From Xanthobacter tagetidis (GTDB lineage Bacteria > Pseudomonadota > Alphaproteobacteria > Rhizobiales > Xanthobacteraceae), in assembly GCF_003667445.1 (NCBI RefSeq), contig NZ_RCTF01000007.1:62001-126000 (forward strand): DNA of 64,000 nucleotides, written 5' to 3'. A program made the position numbers and the translations under genes. The notes under the pieces are model-generated. The model did no database searches. It saw only the letters and a program-made list of their open reading frames with translations, and was not told the DNA's origin. Position 1 is the stretch's first letter. Each line of letters begins with the position of its first letter. This document shows positions 50,031-58,547 of the stretch, piece after piece.

Positions 50031-50782
50031 GGCAGGCTCCCCTGCGCCGCCGCCTTGGCGCGGGCGTGGCCGCCATAGGCGGCGAGCACGGTAGCCGGCG
50101 CGCCGTCGGCGGCGACGCGGCCCCGGTCGAGCCAGACCACCCGGTCGAAGCCCTCCAGAAGGTGCAGGTCATGGGTCGCCATGATGACGTGGAGGTCCAG
50201 TGCCGCGAGGCGGTCCGATAGGAACAGCCGGGTCGGCAGATCAAGGCTGGCGAAGGGCTCGTCCAGCAGCAGCAGGCGCGGGCCGGACGCGAGCGCGGCG
50301 AGGATGCACACCAACTGCTTCTGCCCTTCGGAGAGTTCCTCCACCGCGCGGCCTTCCCAGCCGGCGCAGCCGTGCGCCGCCAGCAGGCGTCCGGCATGGG
50401 CATAAGCCTGCGCCTTTCCCATTCCCTGCTCCAGGGGGCCGAAGGCGATCTCCTCGCCCACGGTGGGGAAGATGATCTGGTGGTCGACGTTCTGGAACAC
50501 GAAGCCGGCGAGGGCGGGCAGCGCGCGCCGGTGGGCGCGGGTCTCCAGGCCGCAGACCTCGACCGTGCCGGCATCCGGCAGCAGCAGGCCGTTCAGCAGC
50601 CGCAGCAGCGTGCTCTTGCCGGAGCCGTTGTCGCCCACGAGGCCGATGCGGCGCTCGGACAGATCGAGGTCCAGCCCGTCGAACACCGTCCGACCGCCGC
50701 GCGACAGCCGCACGCCCCGCAGCCGCGCATCGGCGGCGGAGGTGGGGGAGGCGGCGGTGACGGAGCCTGCGGTAGCGGACAT
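50027..50782 (-). CDS. bioM: Biotin importer ATPase BioM
   Basis: A 251-residue ABC ATPase of the energy-coupling type. Walker A is GDNGSGKST (50-58), the Q-loop is VFQNVDHQIIFPTV, the signature is ELSEGQKQLV, Walker B is LLLLDEP and the switch His is in MATHDLHLL. ATG 50782 is the first good start; the longer frame to 50914 adds an arginine-rich tail. It powers biotin uptake with bioN and bioY. No BioR-type operator was recognised upstream. Confidence 0.93.
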   Translation of the reverse strand: MSATAGSVTAASPTSAADARLRGVRLSRGGRTVFDGLDLDLSERRIGLVGDNGSGKSTLLRLLNGLLLPDAGTVEVCGLETRAHRRALPALAGFVFQNVDHQIIFPTVGEEIAFGPLEQGMGKAQAYAHAGRLLAAHGCAGWEGRAVEELSEGQKQLVCILAALASGPRLLLLDEPFASLDLPTRLFLSDRLAALDLHVIMATHDLHLLEGFDRVVWLDRGRVAADGAPATVLAAYGGHARAKAAAQGSLP

Positions 50783-50937
50783 GGCGGCCTTACTCTTTGC
50801 CGCTCCGCAATAAACCCTTCGCCGCGCGAGGCAAGGGCCGTCCGCCGGTGTGCGGCGGGCAGTCCGCCGGGGGTGCACGCCGGGCGCGAATGCTGCAGCG
50901 CAAAGGGCCTGCACGGCGGCGCGAGAGTGAAATCCCG

Positions 50938-50966
50938 TTGATTTTTAAGGGCACGCGGCGCATAAA
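50938..50966 (+). promoter_or_regulatory. Candidate promoter of the sugar-acid dehydratase gene
   Basis: TTGATT (50938-50943), a 17-base spacer and CATAAA (50961-50966) resemble a sigma-70 promoter. Just downstream are short dyads, ATCG-N4-CGAT and CGAT-N3-ATCG, spanning roughly 50966-50987, which could be an operator. No dedicated regulator gene is adjacent. Confidence 0.55.
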
Positions 50967-51020
50967 TCGCCGCCGATCAAATCGATTAAAACGCCGGTCA
51001 GGGCGAAAGGGAGAGGGTGC

Positions 51021-52847
51021 ATGTCGGGACGAGGCTCGGGACAAGGCGAGCAGCCGGAGAAGCACGGGCTGAAGCTGAGAAGTCAGCTGTGGTTCGACAA
51101 CCCGGACAATCCGGGCATGACGGCGCTCTACCTGGAGCGCTACCTGAACTTCGGCCTCACCCGCGAGGAGCTTCAGTCCGGCAAGCCGATCATCGGCATC
51201 GCCCAGACCGGGTCCGACCTCTCCCCCTGCAACCGCCACCATCTCGACCTCGCCAAGCGCGTGCGCGCCGGCATCGAGGCCATGGGCGGCGTGCCGTTCG
51301 AGTTCCCGGTCCATCCGATCCAGGAGACCGGCAAGCGCCCCACCGCGGCGCTCGACCGCAACCTCGCTTATCTCGGCCTGGTCGAGGTGCTCTACGGCTA
51401 TCCGCTGGACGGCGTGGTGCTCACCACCGGCTGCGACAAGACCACTCCGGCGTGCATCATGGCCGCCGCCACCGTAAACATCCCGGCCATCGTGCTCTCG
51501 GGCGGGCCGATGCTGAACGGCTGGTGGAAGGGCGAGCGCACCGGCTCCGGCACCGTGGTGTGGAAGAACCGCGAGCGCTTCGCCGCCGGCGAGATCGACT
51601 ATGACGAGTTCATGGACGTGGTGGCGTCTTCCGCCCCCTCGGTTGGCCACTGCAACACCATGGGCACCGCCTCTACCATGAATGCGCTGGCCGAGGCGCT
51701 GGGCATGTCGCTGCCCGGCTGCGCCGCCATCCCCGCGCCCTATCGCGAGCGCGGGCAGATCGCCTACGACACCGGCAAGCGCATCGTCGAGATGGTGTGG
51801 GAGGATCTGAAGCCGTCCGACATCCTCACCCGCGAGGCGTTCGAGAACGCCATCCGCGTGAATTCCGCCATCGGCGGCTCCACCAACGCCCCCATCCATC
51901 TCAACGCCATCGCCCGCCACGTGGGCGTGCCGCTCTCGGTCGATGACTGGCAGAGCGTCGGCCACAAGATCCCGCTGCTGGTGAACCTCCAGCCCGCCGG
52001 CGAGTATCTCGGCGAGGAATTCCACCGCGCGGGCGGCGTGCCCGCGGTGGTGGCGGAGCTGATCGAGAAGGGCAAGATCCACGAGGGCGCGCTCACCGTG
52101 AACGGGCGCTCCATGGGCGAGAACTGCAAGGGCAAGCTCTCCTGGGACCGCGACGTCATCAAGGCCTATGACGCGCCCATGAAGCAGGATGCCGGCTTCA
52201 TCGTGCTGCATGGCAACCTGTTCGACAATGCGGTGATGAAGACCTCGGTGATCTCGCCCGAGTTCCGCGAGCGTTTCCTGTCCAACCCGAGCGACCCGGA
52301 GGCCTTCGAGGGCCGCGCCGTGGTGTTCGAGGGGCCGGAGGACTACCACCACCGGATCGACGACCCCACGCTCGGCATCGATGAACACACGTTGCTGTTC
52401 ATCCGCGGGACCGGCCCGCTGGGCTATCCCGGGGGTGCGGAGGTGGTGAACATGCAGCCGCCGGCGGCGCTCATCAAGAAGGGCGTCCACGCCTTGCCGT
52501 GCATCGGCGACGGACGCCAGTCGGGCACGTCGGGCTCGCCCTCTATCCTCAATGCGGTGCCGGAAGCGGCGGCGGGCGGCGGCCTTTCGCTGCTGAAGAC
52601 CGGCGATCGGGTGCGCATCGACCTCAACAAGTGCACCGCCGACATCCTCATTCCGCCGGAGGAGCTCAACCAGCGGCGCGCCGATCTCCAGGCCCATGGC
52701 GGCTTCCCCATGCCCAAGAGCCAGACCCCCTGGCAGGAGATCCAGCGCTCCATGGTGGCGCAGTTCGACGAGGGCATGGTGCTGAAGCCGGCGGTGAAGT
52801 ACCAGCGCGTGGCCCAGACCATGGGCGTTCCCCGCGACAACCACTGA
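51021..52847 (+). CDS. IlvD/Edd-family sugar-acid dehydratase (xylonate/arabonate dehydratase-like)
   Basis: A 608-residue Fe-S dehydratase. The three cluster Cys are Cys70 ([11 protein letters not shown]), Cys138 ([13 protein letters not shown]) and Cys211 ([12 protein letters not shown]). The overall sequence ([48 protein letters not shown]) closely follows Caulobacter-type xylonate dehydratase rather than IlvD of valine synthesis. It dehydrates a C4-C6 aldonate to a 2-keto-3-deoxy acid. The dehydrogenases at 54.6-56.3 kb suggest a linked sugar-acid pathway; the exact aldonate is unknown. Confidence 0.92.
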   Translation: MSGRGSGQGEQPEKHGLKLRSQLWFDNPDNPGMTALYLERYLNFGLTREELQSGKPIIGIAQTGSDLSPCNRHHLDLAKRVRAGIEAMGGVPFEFPVHPIQETGKRPTAALDRNLAYLGLVEVLYGYPLDGVVLTTGCDKTTPACIMAAATVNIPAIVLSGGPMLNGWWKGERTGSGTVVWKNRERFAAGEIDYDEFMDVVASSAPSVGHCNTMGTASTMNALAEALGMSLPGCAAIPAPYRERGQIAYDTGKRIVEMVWEDLKPSDILTREAFENAIRVNSAIGGSTNAPIHLNAIARHVGVPLSVDDWQSVGHKIPLLVNLQPAGEYLGEEFHRAGGVPAVVAELIEKGKIHEGALTVNGRSMGENCKGKLSWDRDVIKAYDAPMKQDAGFIVLHGNLFDNAVMKTSVISPEFRERFLSNPSDPEAFEGRAVVFEGPEDYHHRIDDPTLGIDEHTLLFIRGTGPLGYPGGAEVVNMQPPAALIKKGVHALPCIGDGRQSGTSGSPSILNAVPEAAAGGGLSLLKTGDRVRIDLNKCTADILIPPEELNQRRADLQAHGGFPMPKSQTPWQEIQRSMVAQFDEGMVLKPAVKYQRVAQTMGVPRDNH

Positions 52848-53008
52848 GCCCGCCGCGACCCCATGGCGCGGACGCGGCGCAGCCCCTCGTGCGAACGGCC
52901 CGCGCGCCGTTGCGCATGTATACCGGAGAGATCGTTCCGCCCGGGCGGAGCGCGTCCTAGTATCCGGCCCGCCGCCGTTCTTCCGGGCGGCGGCTGGGAG
53001 CCCAGATC

Positions 53009-53845
53009 ATGACCTCGACGGCCGACAAGCGCCGCGCGTTCCGCAAGCTGCATGAAAGCGGCTGCTTCGTGCTGCCCAATCCGTGGGACATCGGCACCAC
53101 CCGCTTCCTCGAAGCCGCTGGCTTCGCCGCGCTCGCCACCACCAGCGCCGGCTATGCCTTCTCGCGGGGCAGGCCGGACGGCACCGTCGCGCGCGACGAG
53201 ATGCTGGCGCACATCGCCGAGCTGGTCGCGGCGACGCGGCTGCCCGTGAATGCCGACTTCGAGGCCGGCTACGCCGCCGATCCCGCCGGGGTCGCGGAGA
53301 GCGTCGCATTGTGCGTCGAGACGGGCGTCGCCGGCCTTTCCATCGAGGATGCGACGGGCGATGCCGCCGCCCCGCTTTATCCCCGCGACGAAGCGGTGGC
53401 GCGGGTGCGCGCCGCCCGGCGCGCCATCGACGCTTCCGGCGCCGACGTCGTCCTCACCGCCCGCGCGGAATGCTACCTCGTCGGCCGGCCGGACATCGCC
53501 GAGGTGATCGCGCGGCTCACGGCCTATATCGGTGCAGGCGCGGACTGCGTCTATGCCCCCGGTCTGCGCAGCCGCGCGGACATTTCGGCGGTGGTCGAGG
53601 CGGTGGCGCCGGTGCCGGTGAACCTTCTGATGCCCGGCGCGCTCGGCTTCACGGTCGACGATGTCGCCGCGCTCGGCGTGCGCCGCATCAGCACCGGCAG
53701 CACGCTGAGCCGCGTCGCCTGGGGCGCGTTCCGGGCCGCGGTTGAGGAGATGCAGGCGGGCAGCTTCGCGCCGTTCGGCGCCGCCATGCCGTTCGCCGAC
53801 GCGAACGCCTTCTTCCGCGACGATGCCGCCCGGAGGGCCGGCTGA
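53009..53845 (+). CDS. Isocitrate lyase/PEP mutase superfamily protein
   Basis: A 278-residue protein of the PEP-mutase/methylisocitrate-lyase barrel group: LHESGCFVLPNPWDIGTTRFLEAAGFAALATTSAGYAFSRG, metal-site VNADFEAGY, then GLSIEDATG and LTARAECYLVG. The typical lyase KKCGH cysteine loop is absent, which places it with the uncharacterised oxaloacetate-decarboxylase-like or C-C lyase members. It starts 161 bases after the dehydratase and shares a base with the GNAT gene (TGATG). Confidence 0.88.
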   Translation: MTSTADKRRAFRKLHESGCFVLPNPWDIGTTRFLEAAGFAALATTSAGYAFSRGRPDGTVARDEMLAHIAELVAATRLPVNADFEAGYAADPAGVAESVALCVETGVAGLSIEDATGDAAAPLYPRDEAVARVRAARRAIDASGADVVLTARAECYLVGRPDIAEVIARLTAYIGAGADCVYAPGLRSRADISAVVEAVAPVPVNLLMPGALGFTVDDVAALGVRRISTGSTLSRVAWGAFRAAVEEMQAGSFAPFGAAMPFADANAFFRDDAARRAG

Positions 53846-54546
53846 TGGCCGAGACCTCCGCAACGCCCCTGGGCGCTCCGGTCCCGGGCGGACCGGCCCG
53901 CCGGCCCGAGCCGACCGTCCTGGCGGGCCGCCATGTCCGCCTCGTGCCATTCGACGTGGCGCGGCATGCCGGAACCCTCTACGCCCTCTCCCACGGACCG
54001 GAGAAGGAGGCCCTGTGGGCCTATCTCTTCGCCGCCCCCTTCCCGGACGACGCGGCCTTTGCCGCCGCCTACGCCGAAGCGGCGAAGAAGGCCGACCCGC
54101 TCCTGTTCACCATCGAGGAGGCGGCGGGCGGCCGCGCGGTGGGCCACGCCACCTTCATGCGCATCGAGCCGGCGCACCGGGTGATCGAGGTGGGCAATAT
54201 CCTCTACACCCCGCCGCTCCAGCGCACCGCGGGAGCGACGGAGGCCATGTACCTCATGGCGCGGCACGCCTTCGAGGATCTCGGCTACCGCCGCTACGAA
54301 TGGAAGTGCAACGCGCTGAACGCTCCCTCCCGGCGGGCGGCGGAGCGGCTCGGGTTCACCTTCGAGGGACTCTTCCGGCAGCACATGATCGTCAAGGGCC
54401 TCAATCGCGACACCGCGTGGTTCGCCATGCTGGACACCGAGTGGCCCAGGGCGAAGGCCGCGTTCGAGGCCTTTCTCGATCCCGGCAATTTCGACGCCGA
54501 CGGCCGCCAGCGTCGGAAGCTGGAAGACATCCGCGCCGCGCTCTGA
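53845..54546 (+). CDS. GNAT N-acetyltransferase (RimJ/RimL-type)
   Basis: A 233-residue acetyltransferase of the Acetyltransf_3 type: VLAGRHVRLVPFDVARHAGTLYALSH, then HATFMRIEPAHRVIEVGNILYTPPLQRTAGATEAMYLMARHAFEDLGYRRYEWKCNALNAPSRRAAERLGFTFEGLFRQHMIVKG. The acetyl-CoA loop is the QRTAGATEA segment. Substrates for this branch range from protein N-termini to small amines, so no target is given. It is translationally coupled to the PEP-mutase-like gene. Confidence 0.9.
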   Translation: MAETSATPLGAPVPGGPARRPEPTVLAGRHVRLVPFDVARHAGTLYALSHGPEKEALWAYLFAAPFPDDAAFAAAYAEAAKKADPLLFTIEEAAGGRAVGHATFMRIEPAHRVIEVGNILYTPPLQRTAGATEAMYLMARHAFEDLGYRRYEWKCNALNAPSRRAAERLGFTFEGLFRQHMIVKGLNRDTAWFAMLDTEWPRAKAAFEAFLDPGNFDADGRQRRKLEDIRAAL

Positions 54547-54580
54547 GGGCGGCGCCGCAACGACACGACGGGGAAACGCC

Positions 54581-55327
54581 ATGGCAGGACGGCTTCAGGG
54601 CAAGACGGCGCTGGTGACGGCGGCGGGACAGGGCATCGGGCGCGCAATCGCCGAGGCGTTCGTGCGCGAGGGCGCGCGCGTGGTCGCCACCGACCTCGAC
54701 GCGGCCAAGGTGGCGGACCTTGCGGGCGCCGAGGCGCGGGCGCTCAACGTGCTCTCCACCGAGGCGGTCAACGCGCTCGCCGCCGAGTTGGGCTCGCTCG
54801 ACGTGCTCGCCAACTGCGCCGGCTACGTGCACCAGGGCACCATCTTCGAGACCACGGAGAAAGACTGGGACTTCTCCTTCGACCTCAACGTGAAGTCCAT
54901 GCACCGCACGATCTCGGCCTTCCTGCCCGCCATGGTGGCGAAGGGCGGCGGATCGATCGTCAACATCTCCTCGGCCGCCTCCTCGATCCGCGGCGTTCCG
55001 AACCGCTATGCCTACGGCACCACCAAGGCGGCGGTGATCGGCCTCACCAAGGCTGTGGCGGCCGACTTCGTCCACAAGGGCATCCGCGTCAACGCCATCT
55101 GCCCCGGCACCGTGCAGTCGCCCTCGCTCGACGAGCGCATTGCCGCCGTCGCGGCGCAGACCGGCCGCACGGTCGATCAGGTGCGCGCGGACTTCGTGGG
55201 CCGCCAGCCCATGGGCCGGCTCGGCACCGCCGAGGAGATCGCCTTCCTCGCGCTCTACCTCGCCAGCGACGAGAGCGCCTTCACCACCGGCCAGGCGCAC
55301 ATCATCGATGGCGGCTGGGTGAACTGA
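54581..55327 (+). CDS. SDR oxidoreductase, BDH2/2-keto-3-deoxy-L-fuconate dehydrogenase-like
   Basis: A 248-residue classical SDR with cofactor loop TAAGQGIG, the DLDAAK acid for NAD, NCAG, catalytic Ser in NISSAASS and YAYGTTK. The C-terminus is AFTTGQAHIIDGGWVN. Its pattern (GRLQGKTALVTAAGQGIGRAIAEAF, GVPNRYAYGTTKAAVIGLTKAVAADFV) matches DHRS6-type enzymes, which in bacteria include 2-keto-3-deoxy-L-fuconate 4-dehydrogenase. With the aldonate dehydratase upstream this supports a keto-deoxy sugar-acid route. Confidence 0.9.
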   Translation: MAGRLQGKTALVTAAGQGIGRAIAEAFVREGARVVATDLDAAKVADLAGAEARALNVLSTEAVNALAAELGSLDVLANCAGYVHQGTIFETTEKDWDFSFDLNVKSMHRTISAFLPAMVAKGGGSIVNISSAASSIRGVPNRYAYGTTKAAVIGLTKAVAADFVHKGIRVNAICPGTVQSPSLDERIAAVAAQTGRTVDQVRADFVGRQPMGRLGTAEEIAFLALYLASDESAFTTGQAHIIDGGWVN

Positions 55328-55341
55328 GAGGACTTGAGAAC

Positions 55342-56319
55342 ATGCACATCCTGGTCATCGGCGGCGCCGGCATGGTGGGCCGCAAGCTGATCGAGCGCCT
55401 CGCCCGCGACGGGCGGCTCGGCGACACGGCGATCACCCGGCTCACCGCCCACGACGTGGTTCCCCCGAAGCTGCCGCAGGCGCCCTTCGAGACCGACGCC
55501 CGCGTGTCCGACATCTCCGTGCCGGGCGCGGCGGCGGCGCTGGTGGCGGAGCGGCCGGACGTGATCTTCCATCTCGCCGCCATCGTCTCCGGCGAGGCGG
55601 AGGCGGATTTCGAGAAGGGCAGCCGCATCAATCTCGACGGCACGCGCCATGTGTTCGATGCGGTGCGGCTGATCGAGGGCTATGCGCCGCGCCTCGTCTT
55701 CACCTCCTCCATCGCGGTATTCGGGGCGCCGTTCCCGGAGGCGATCCCGGACGAGTTCTTCCACACCCCGCTCACCTCCTACGGCACGCAGAAGGCGATC
55801 GGCGAGCTGCTGCTCTCCGACTATACCCGGCGCGGCTTCTTCGACGGCATCGGCATCCGCCTGCCGACCATCTGCGTGCGGCCCGGGGCGCCCAACAAGG
55901 CGGCCTCCGGCTTCTTCTCCGGCATCATCCGCGAGCCGCTGGCGGGGCAGGAGGCGATCCTGCCGGTGTCCGAGAGCGTGATGCACTGGCACGCCTCGCC
56001 GCGCGCGGCGGTGGGCTTCCTGCTGCACGCCGCGACCATCGACGGGCGCCAGGTGGGCACGCGGCGCAACCTCACCATGCCGGGGCTCGCCGTCACGGTG
56101 GGCGAGCAGATCGAGGCGCTGCGCCAGGTGGCGGGCGACAAGGCGGTGGCACGCATCAAGCGCGTGCCCGACCCGGTGATCGAAGGCATCGTCGCCGGCT
56201 GGCCGCGCAAGTTCGACGCCAAGAGGGCGTCGTCCCTCGGCTTCGTCGCGGAGACCTCGTTCGAGGAGATCATCCGCATCCACATCGAGGACGAGCTGGG
56301 CGGCCGCATCGCCGACTGA
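55342..56319 (+). CDS. NAD-dependent epimerase/dehydratase family protein, D-erythronate dehydrogenase (DenD)-like
   Basis: A 325-residue extended SDR. The cofactor loop is GGAGMVG, the catalytic triad region is FTSSIAVFG and YGTQK, and the C-terminal substrate domain has NKAASGFFSGIIREPLAGQEAILPV and MHWHASPRAAVGFLLHA, all typical of DenD. DenD oxidises D-erythronate at C2 in acid-sugar catabolism. It begins 14 bases after the SDR stop, so they share an operon. No DenK-type kinase or OtnC decarboxylase lies in the window. Confidence 0.9.
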   Translation: MHILVIGGAGMVGRKLIERLARDGRLGDTAITRLTAHDVVPPKLPQAPFETDARVSDISVPGAAAALVAERPDVIFHLAAIVSGEAEADFEKGSRINLDGTRHVFDAVRLIEGYAPRLVFTSSIAVFGAPFPEAIPDEFFHTPLTSYGTQKAIGELLLSDYTRRGFFDGIGIRLPTICVRPGAPNKAASGFFSGIIREPLAGQEAILPVSESVMHWHASPRAAVGFLLHAATIDGRQVGTRRNLTMPGLAVTVGEQIEALRQVAGDKAVARIKRVPDPVIEGIVAGWPRKFDAKRASSLGFVAETSFEEIIRIHIEDELGGRIAD

Positions 56320-56367
56320 AGCGCGATCCGGCCCGGATCGACGATCGGGGCCGGTCTTCTCGATTTC

Positions 56368-56826
56368 TCAGGCGGCCACCGGCAGGCCGGCGGCGCGGTC
56401 CGCCACGGCGCGCACTGCCGCCTTGAGACGCGGCAGAAGCCGGCGGTAGGCGAGGCGGCGCCCGTGCACGTCGCCGAGCCGCGAGACGTCGTCGAACGTC
56501 CAGTGCTCGACGCGCGCGGTCCGGTTCCAGGCGAGGCGCACGAGGGCCTGATGCGCCTCGTCCACCATGGCGACAACCACGTCGATGCGCGGCGCGCCCG
56601 TCAGGCCGAACAATTCCGCCGGCTTGGAGGACAGGCCGTCGGCGGGGATGCCCGCCTGATGCAGGCTCTCCACCGCCGCGAGGTCCACCGGAGCGGTCTC
56701 GGCAACCGCGGCGCTGAAGGCGCGCACCGGGCCGTGGCGGGCGATGGCGATCGCTTCCGCCATCAGGCTGAGGCCGGAATTGTCCCGGCACAAGAAGAGG
56801 ATGGACGGACGTCCCGCGAGCGTCAT
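56368..56826 (-). CDS. Low-molecular-weight phosphatase/ArsC-like protein with degenerate P-loop
   Basis: A 152-residue LMW-PTPase-fold protein (MTLAGRPSILFLCRDNSGLSLMAEAIAIARHG). The catalytic loop in the family is CX5R. Here Cys13 is present but the position of the required Arg is Leu19 (CRDNSGL), so phosphatase or arsenate reductase activity is doubtful. The rest of the fold (ESLHQAGIPADGLSSKPAELFG, VVAMVDEAH, WTFDDVSR) is kept. ATG 56826 has GGAAGGAGG upstream. It is convergent with the DenD-like gene and has no ars genes nearby. Confidence 0.85.
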   Translation of the reverse strand: MTLAGRPSILFLCRDNSGLSLMAEAIAIARHGPVRAFSAAVAETAPVDLAAVESLHQAGIPADGLSSKPAELFGLTGAPRIDVVVAMVDEAHQALVRLAWNRTARVEHWTFDDVSRLGDVHGRRLAYRRLLPRLKAAVRAVADRAAGLPVAA

Positions 56827-57034
56827 GGAGCCTCCTTCCGGCCGCCGGGCGCTCCCCTCGCCCGAATCGCGACGGGGGGACGCTAGGACGAAGCCTCGAC
56901 GCGACGATGACAGCGACGACGGGAAGAACTCTCTGCGTGGGCGTGCTGCTGCCACATCCCGCCGCCGAATTCATGGCACGCAGGGCCTCCGACGACCGAT
57001 GGCCGCGCACTGAAAATCAGTTCAATACATTGAT

Positions 57035-57040
57035 TATAAT
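57035..57040 (+). promoter_or_regulatory. Candidate -10 box for the H1-like gene
   Basis: TATAAT lies in an unusually AT-rich stretch (57010-57060) for this window, about 115 bases before the H1-like ATG. The best -35 candidates are weak (CTGAAA at 57010, spacer 19), so only the -10 box is claimed. Confidence 0.5.
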
Positions 57041-57155
57041 AGAAAATTTCGCCGTTAACCATTTCGCAGTTATTCCGCGAGATTTATGGGACGCTGGCGG
57101 GCATCGCGTTGCGGTGGTTTGATTCTTCGCCGGCTGGCTGATTTTGGAGGCAAGT

Positions 57156-57725
57156 ATGGCGAAGACCGAAACGACCGGCGCAGAGGTGAGCAAGATCGCC
57201 GCGAAGGCGCTCAAGGACCCGGCCGGCATCTCCCACGAGGAGATCAAGAAGCTCGCGGCCTCGTGCCTGACGCAGACCGCCGACAAGCCGAAGGCTGCCA
57301 AGGCGCCGAAGGCAGCGGCCAAGGCACCCGCGAAGACCGCCGCCAAGCCTGCCGCGAAGCCTGCCGCCAAGTCCGCTGCGAAGCCGGCTGCCAAGCCGGC
57401 TGCCAAGCCTGCCGCTGCCGCCAAGGCCGAGAAGGCGCCGAAGGCGGCTGCCGCCAAGACCGCCGCCCCGAAGGCTGCCGCGCCGGCGAAGGCTGCCAAG
57501 GCCGCTGCCGCCAAGCCTGCCGCTGCCAAGCCGGCTGCTGCCAAGGCCGCACCCGCGAAGGCCGCTGCCAAGCCGGCCGCGAAGGCACCGGCCAAGGCCG
57601 CCGCCACGAAGGCCGCCGCGCCGAAGGCCGCTGCTCCCAAGGCTGCTGCCAAGGCCAAGGCGCCTGCCAAGCCGGCCGCTGCGAAGGCTGCGGCGAAGGC
57701 TCCGTCCAAGTCCGGCAAGGCCTGA
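57156..57725 (+). CDS. Histone H1-like Lys/Ala-rich protein
   Basis: A 189-residue protein. The first 45 residues form a small ordered region (KTETTGAEVSKIAAKALKDPAGISHEEIKKLAASCLTQ). The remainder is a low-complexity run of AAKPA-, AAAK- and APAK-type repeats, strongly basic, ending SGKA. This matches eukaryote-like histone H1/AlgP-type nucleoid proteins, which bind DNA or polyhydroxyalkanoate granules. ATG 57156 has TTTTGGAGGCAAGT upstream, an ideal site. Two GC-rich hairpins follow (57750-57776 and 57897-57919). Confidence 0.88.
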   Translation: MAKTETTGAEVSKIAAKALKDPAGISHEEIKKLAASCLTQTADKPKAAKAPKAAAKAPAKTAAKPAAKPAAKSAAKPAAKPAAKPAAAAKAEKAPKAAAAKTAAPKAAAPAKAAKAAAAKPAAAKPAAAKAAPAKAAAKPAAKAPAKAAATKAAAPKAAAPKAAAKAKAPAKPAAAKAAAKAPSKSGKA

Positions 57726-57896
57726 TCCACGGCAAAAGCCGTCGCGTCCGGATGCGGGTGCTTCTCGCCCGCATCCCGGCGCCACGCCGCCGCGGCCGCC
57801 GGCCGGGTGCACGCTATCTCATAGCTTTTCGACGAAGTCTCCGAGGCGGCGCGCCTCGTTCGGCACGAAAATCTTCAGGTTCCGAGATCGGCCATG

Positions 57897-57922
57897 GGCG
57901 GACGCGCGATGCGTCCGCCTTT
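57897..57922 (+). terminator. Possible terminator between the H1-like and OmpA-like genes
   Basis: GGCGGACGC and GCGTCCGCC form a perfect 9-bp stem with a 5-base loop, followed only by TTT. It may end the H1-like transcript; the T-run is short. A second hairpin without T-run (GGATGCGGG with CCCGCATCC) lies at 57750-57776. Confidence 0.45.
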
Positions 57923-57953
57923 GCCGTTCCTGAGGCGGTCCCTGCGGTGACGG

Positions 57954-58547
57954 CTACCGCGGCGTCAGAGCGCCCGCCCGCCCCACATTGAAGATCTGCA
58001 CCCGGCGGTTGATGGCCGCGGTCGGGTTCTTCGCGTCCTGCAGGTTCTCCTCGCCAAGGCCGACCGCCTGGATGCGGCGCGGGTCCACCCGGAAGGTGGT
58101 GGTGAGCGCCGTGGCCACGGCGTCGGCCCGCTCCTGCGAGAGCTTCATGTTGCCCGCGCGGGTGCCGGTCGTGTCGGTATTGCCCACCACGAGGAACTTG
58201 TAGCCGAGCAGTTCCGGATTGTGCATCGCGTCGGCGATGGCGCCGAGCGTGCGGTAGGACGACGGCTTGACCATCGCCGAATTCAGGTCGAACTCGATCT
58301 CGACGTTGATCTGCGCGAGCTGATCGAGCTGGATCGCAAGCGGAGGGCGGTCCTGCGGCGGTCCGGAATACTGCATGTGCGCCTCGGCGAGGCCGCGCAG
58401 GGCCTGCGCGCTCACGTTCGGCACATCCTGGACGGCGCCCTGGAGGCCCTGGACGATCTGCGCATTGGGCGTGAATTGCTGCGCGCTGGCGGGCGCGGCC
58501 GCGGCGAGGGCGGCGGCGAAGGCGAGGGTGGAGGCGAGCGCGCGCAT
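57954..58547 (-). CDS. OmpA-like peptidoglycan-binding domain protein
   Basis: A 197-residue exported protein with signal peptide (MRALASTLAFAAALAAAAPASAQ), a linker and a C-terminal OmpA-family domain: EIEFDLNSAMVKPSSYRTLGAIADAMHNPELLGYKFLVVGNTDTTGTRAGNMKLSQERADAV, ending INRRVQIFNV. The first OmpA motif has Asn in place of the usual His (GNTD). It has no beta-barrel, so it is probably a periplasmic cell-wall-binding protein. Its ATG overlaps the stop of the upstream Cys-rich protein (TGATG), so the two are probably made together. Confidence 0.9.
   Translation of the reverse strand: MRALASTLAFAAALAAAAPASAQQFTPNAQIVQGLQGAVQDVPNVSAQALRGLAEAHMQYSGPPQDRPPLAIQLDQLAQINVEIEFDLNSAMVKPSSYRTLGAIADAMHNPELLGYKFLVVGNTDTTGTRAGNMKLSQERADAVATALTTTFRVDPRRIQAVGLGEENLQDAKNPTAAINRRVQIFNVGRAGALTPR

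Noticed and set aside
50783..51020. Search for a BioR or BirA operator or biotin-type control site upstream of bioM
   Set aside because: No sequence resembling the known BioR palindrome or another biotin-linked element was recognised.
51021..52847. Dihydroxy-acid dehydratase of valine/isoleucine synthesis (ilvD)
   Set aside because: The sequence follows the xylonate/arabonate dehydratase branch, and the neighbours are sugar-acid-type dehydrogenases rather than branched-chain amino acid genes.
56368..56826. Functional arsenate reductase gene (arsC)
   Set aside because: The catalytic Arg of the P-loop is missing and there is no arsR, arsB or acr3 neighbour.
57017..57730. Ala-rich and Gly-rich minus-strand frames over the H1-like gene
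   Set aside because: The repetitive codons of the H1-like gene produce long open frames in every register; no start site or family pattern supports them.
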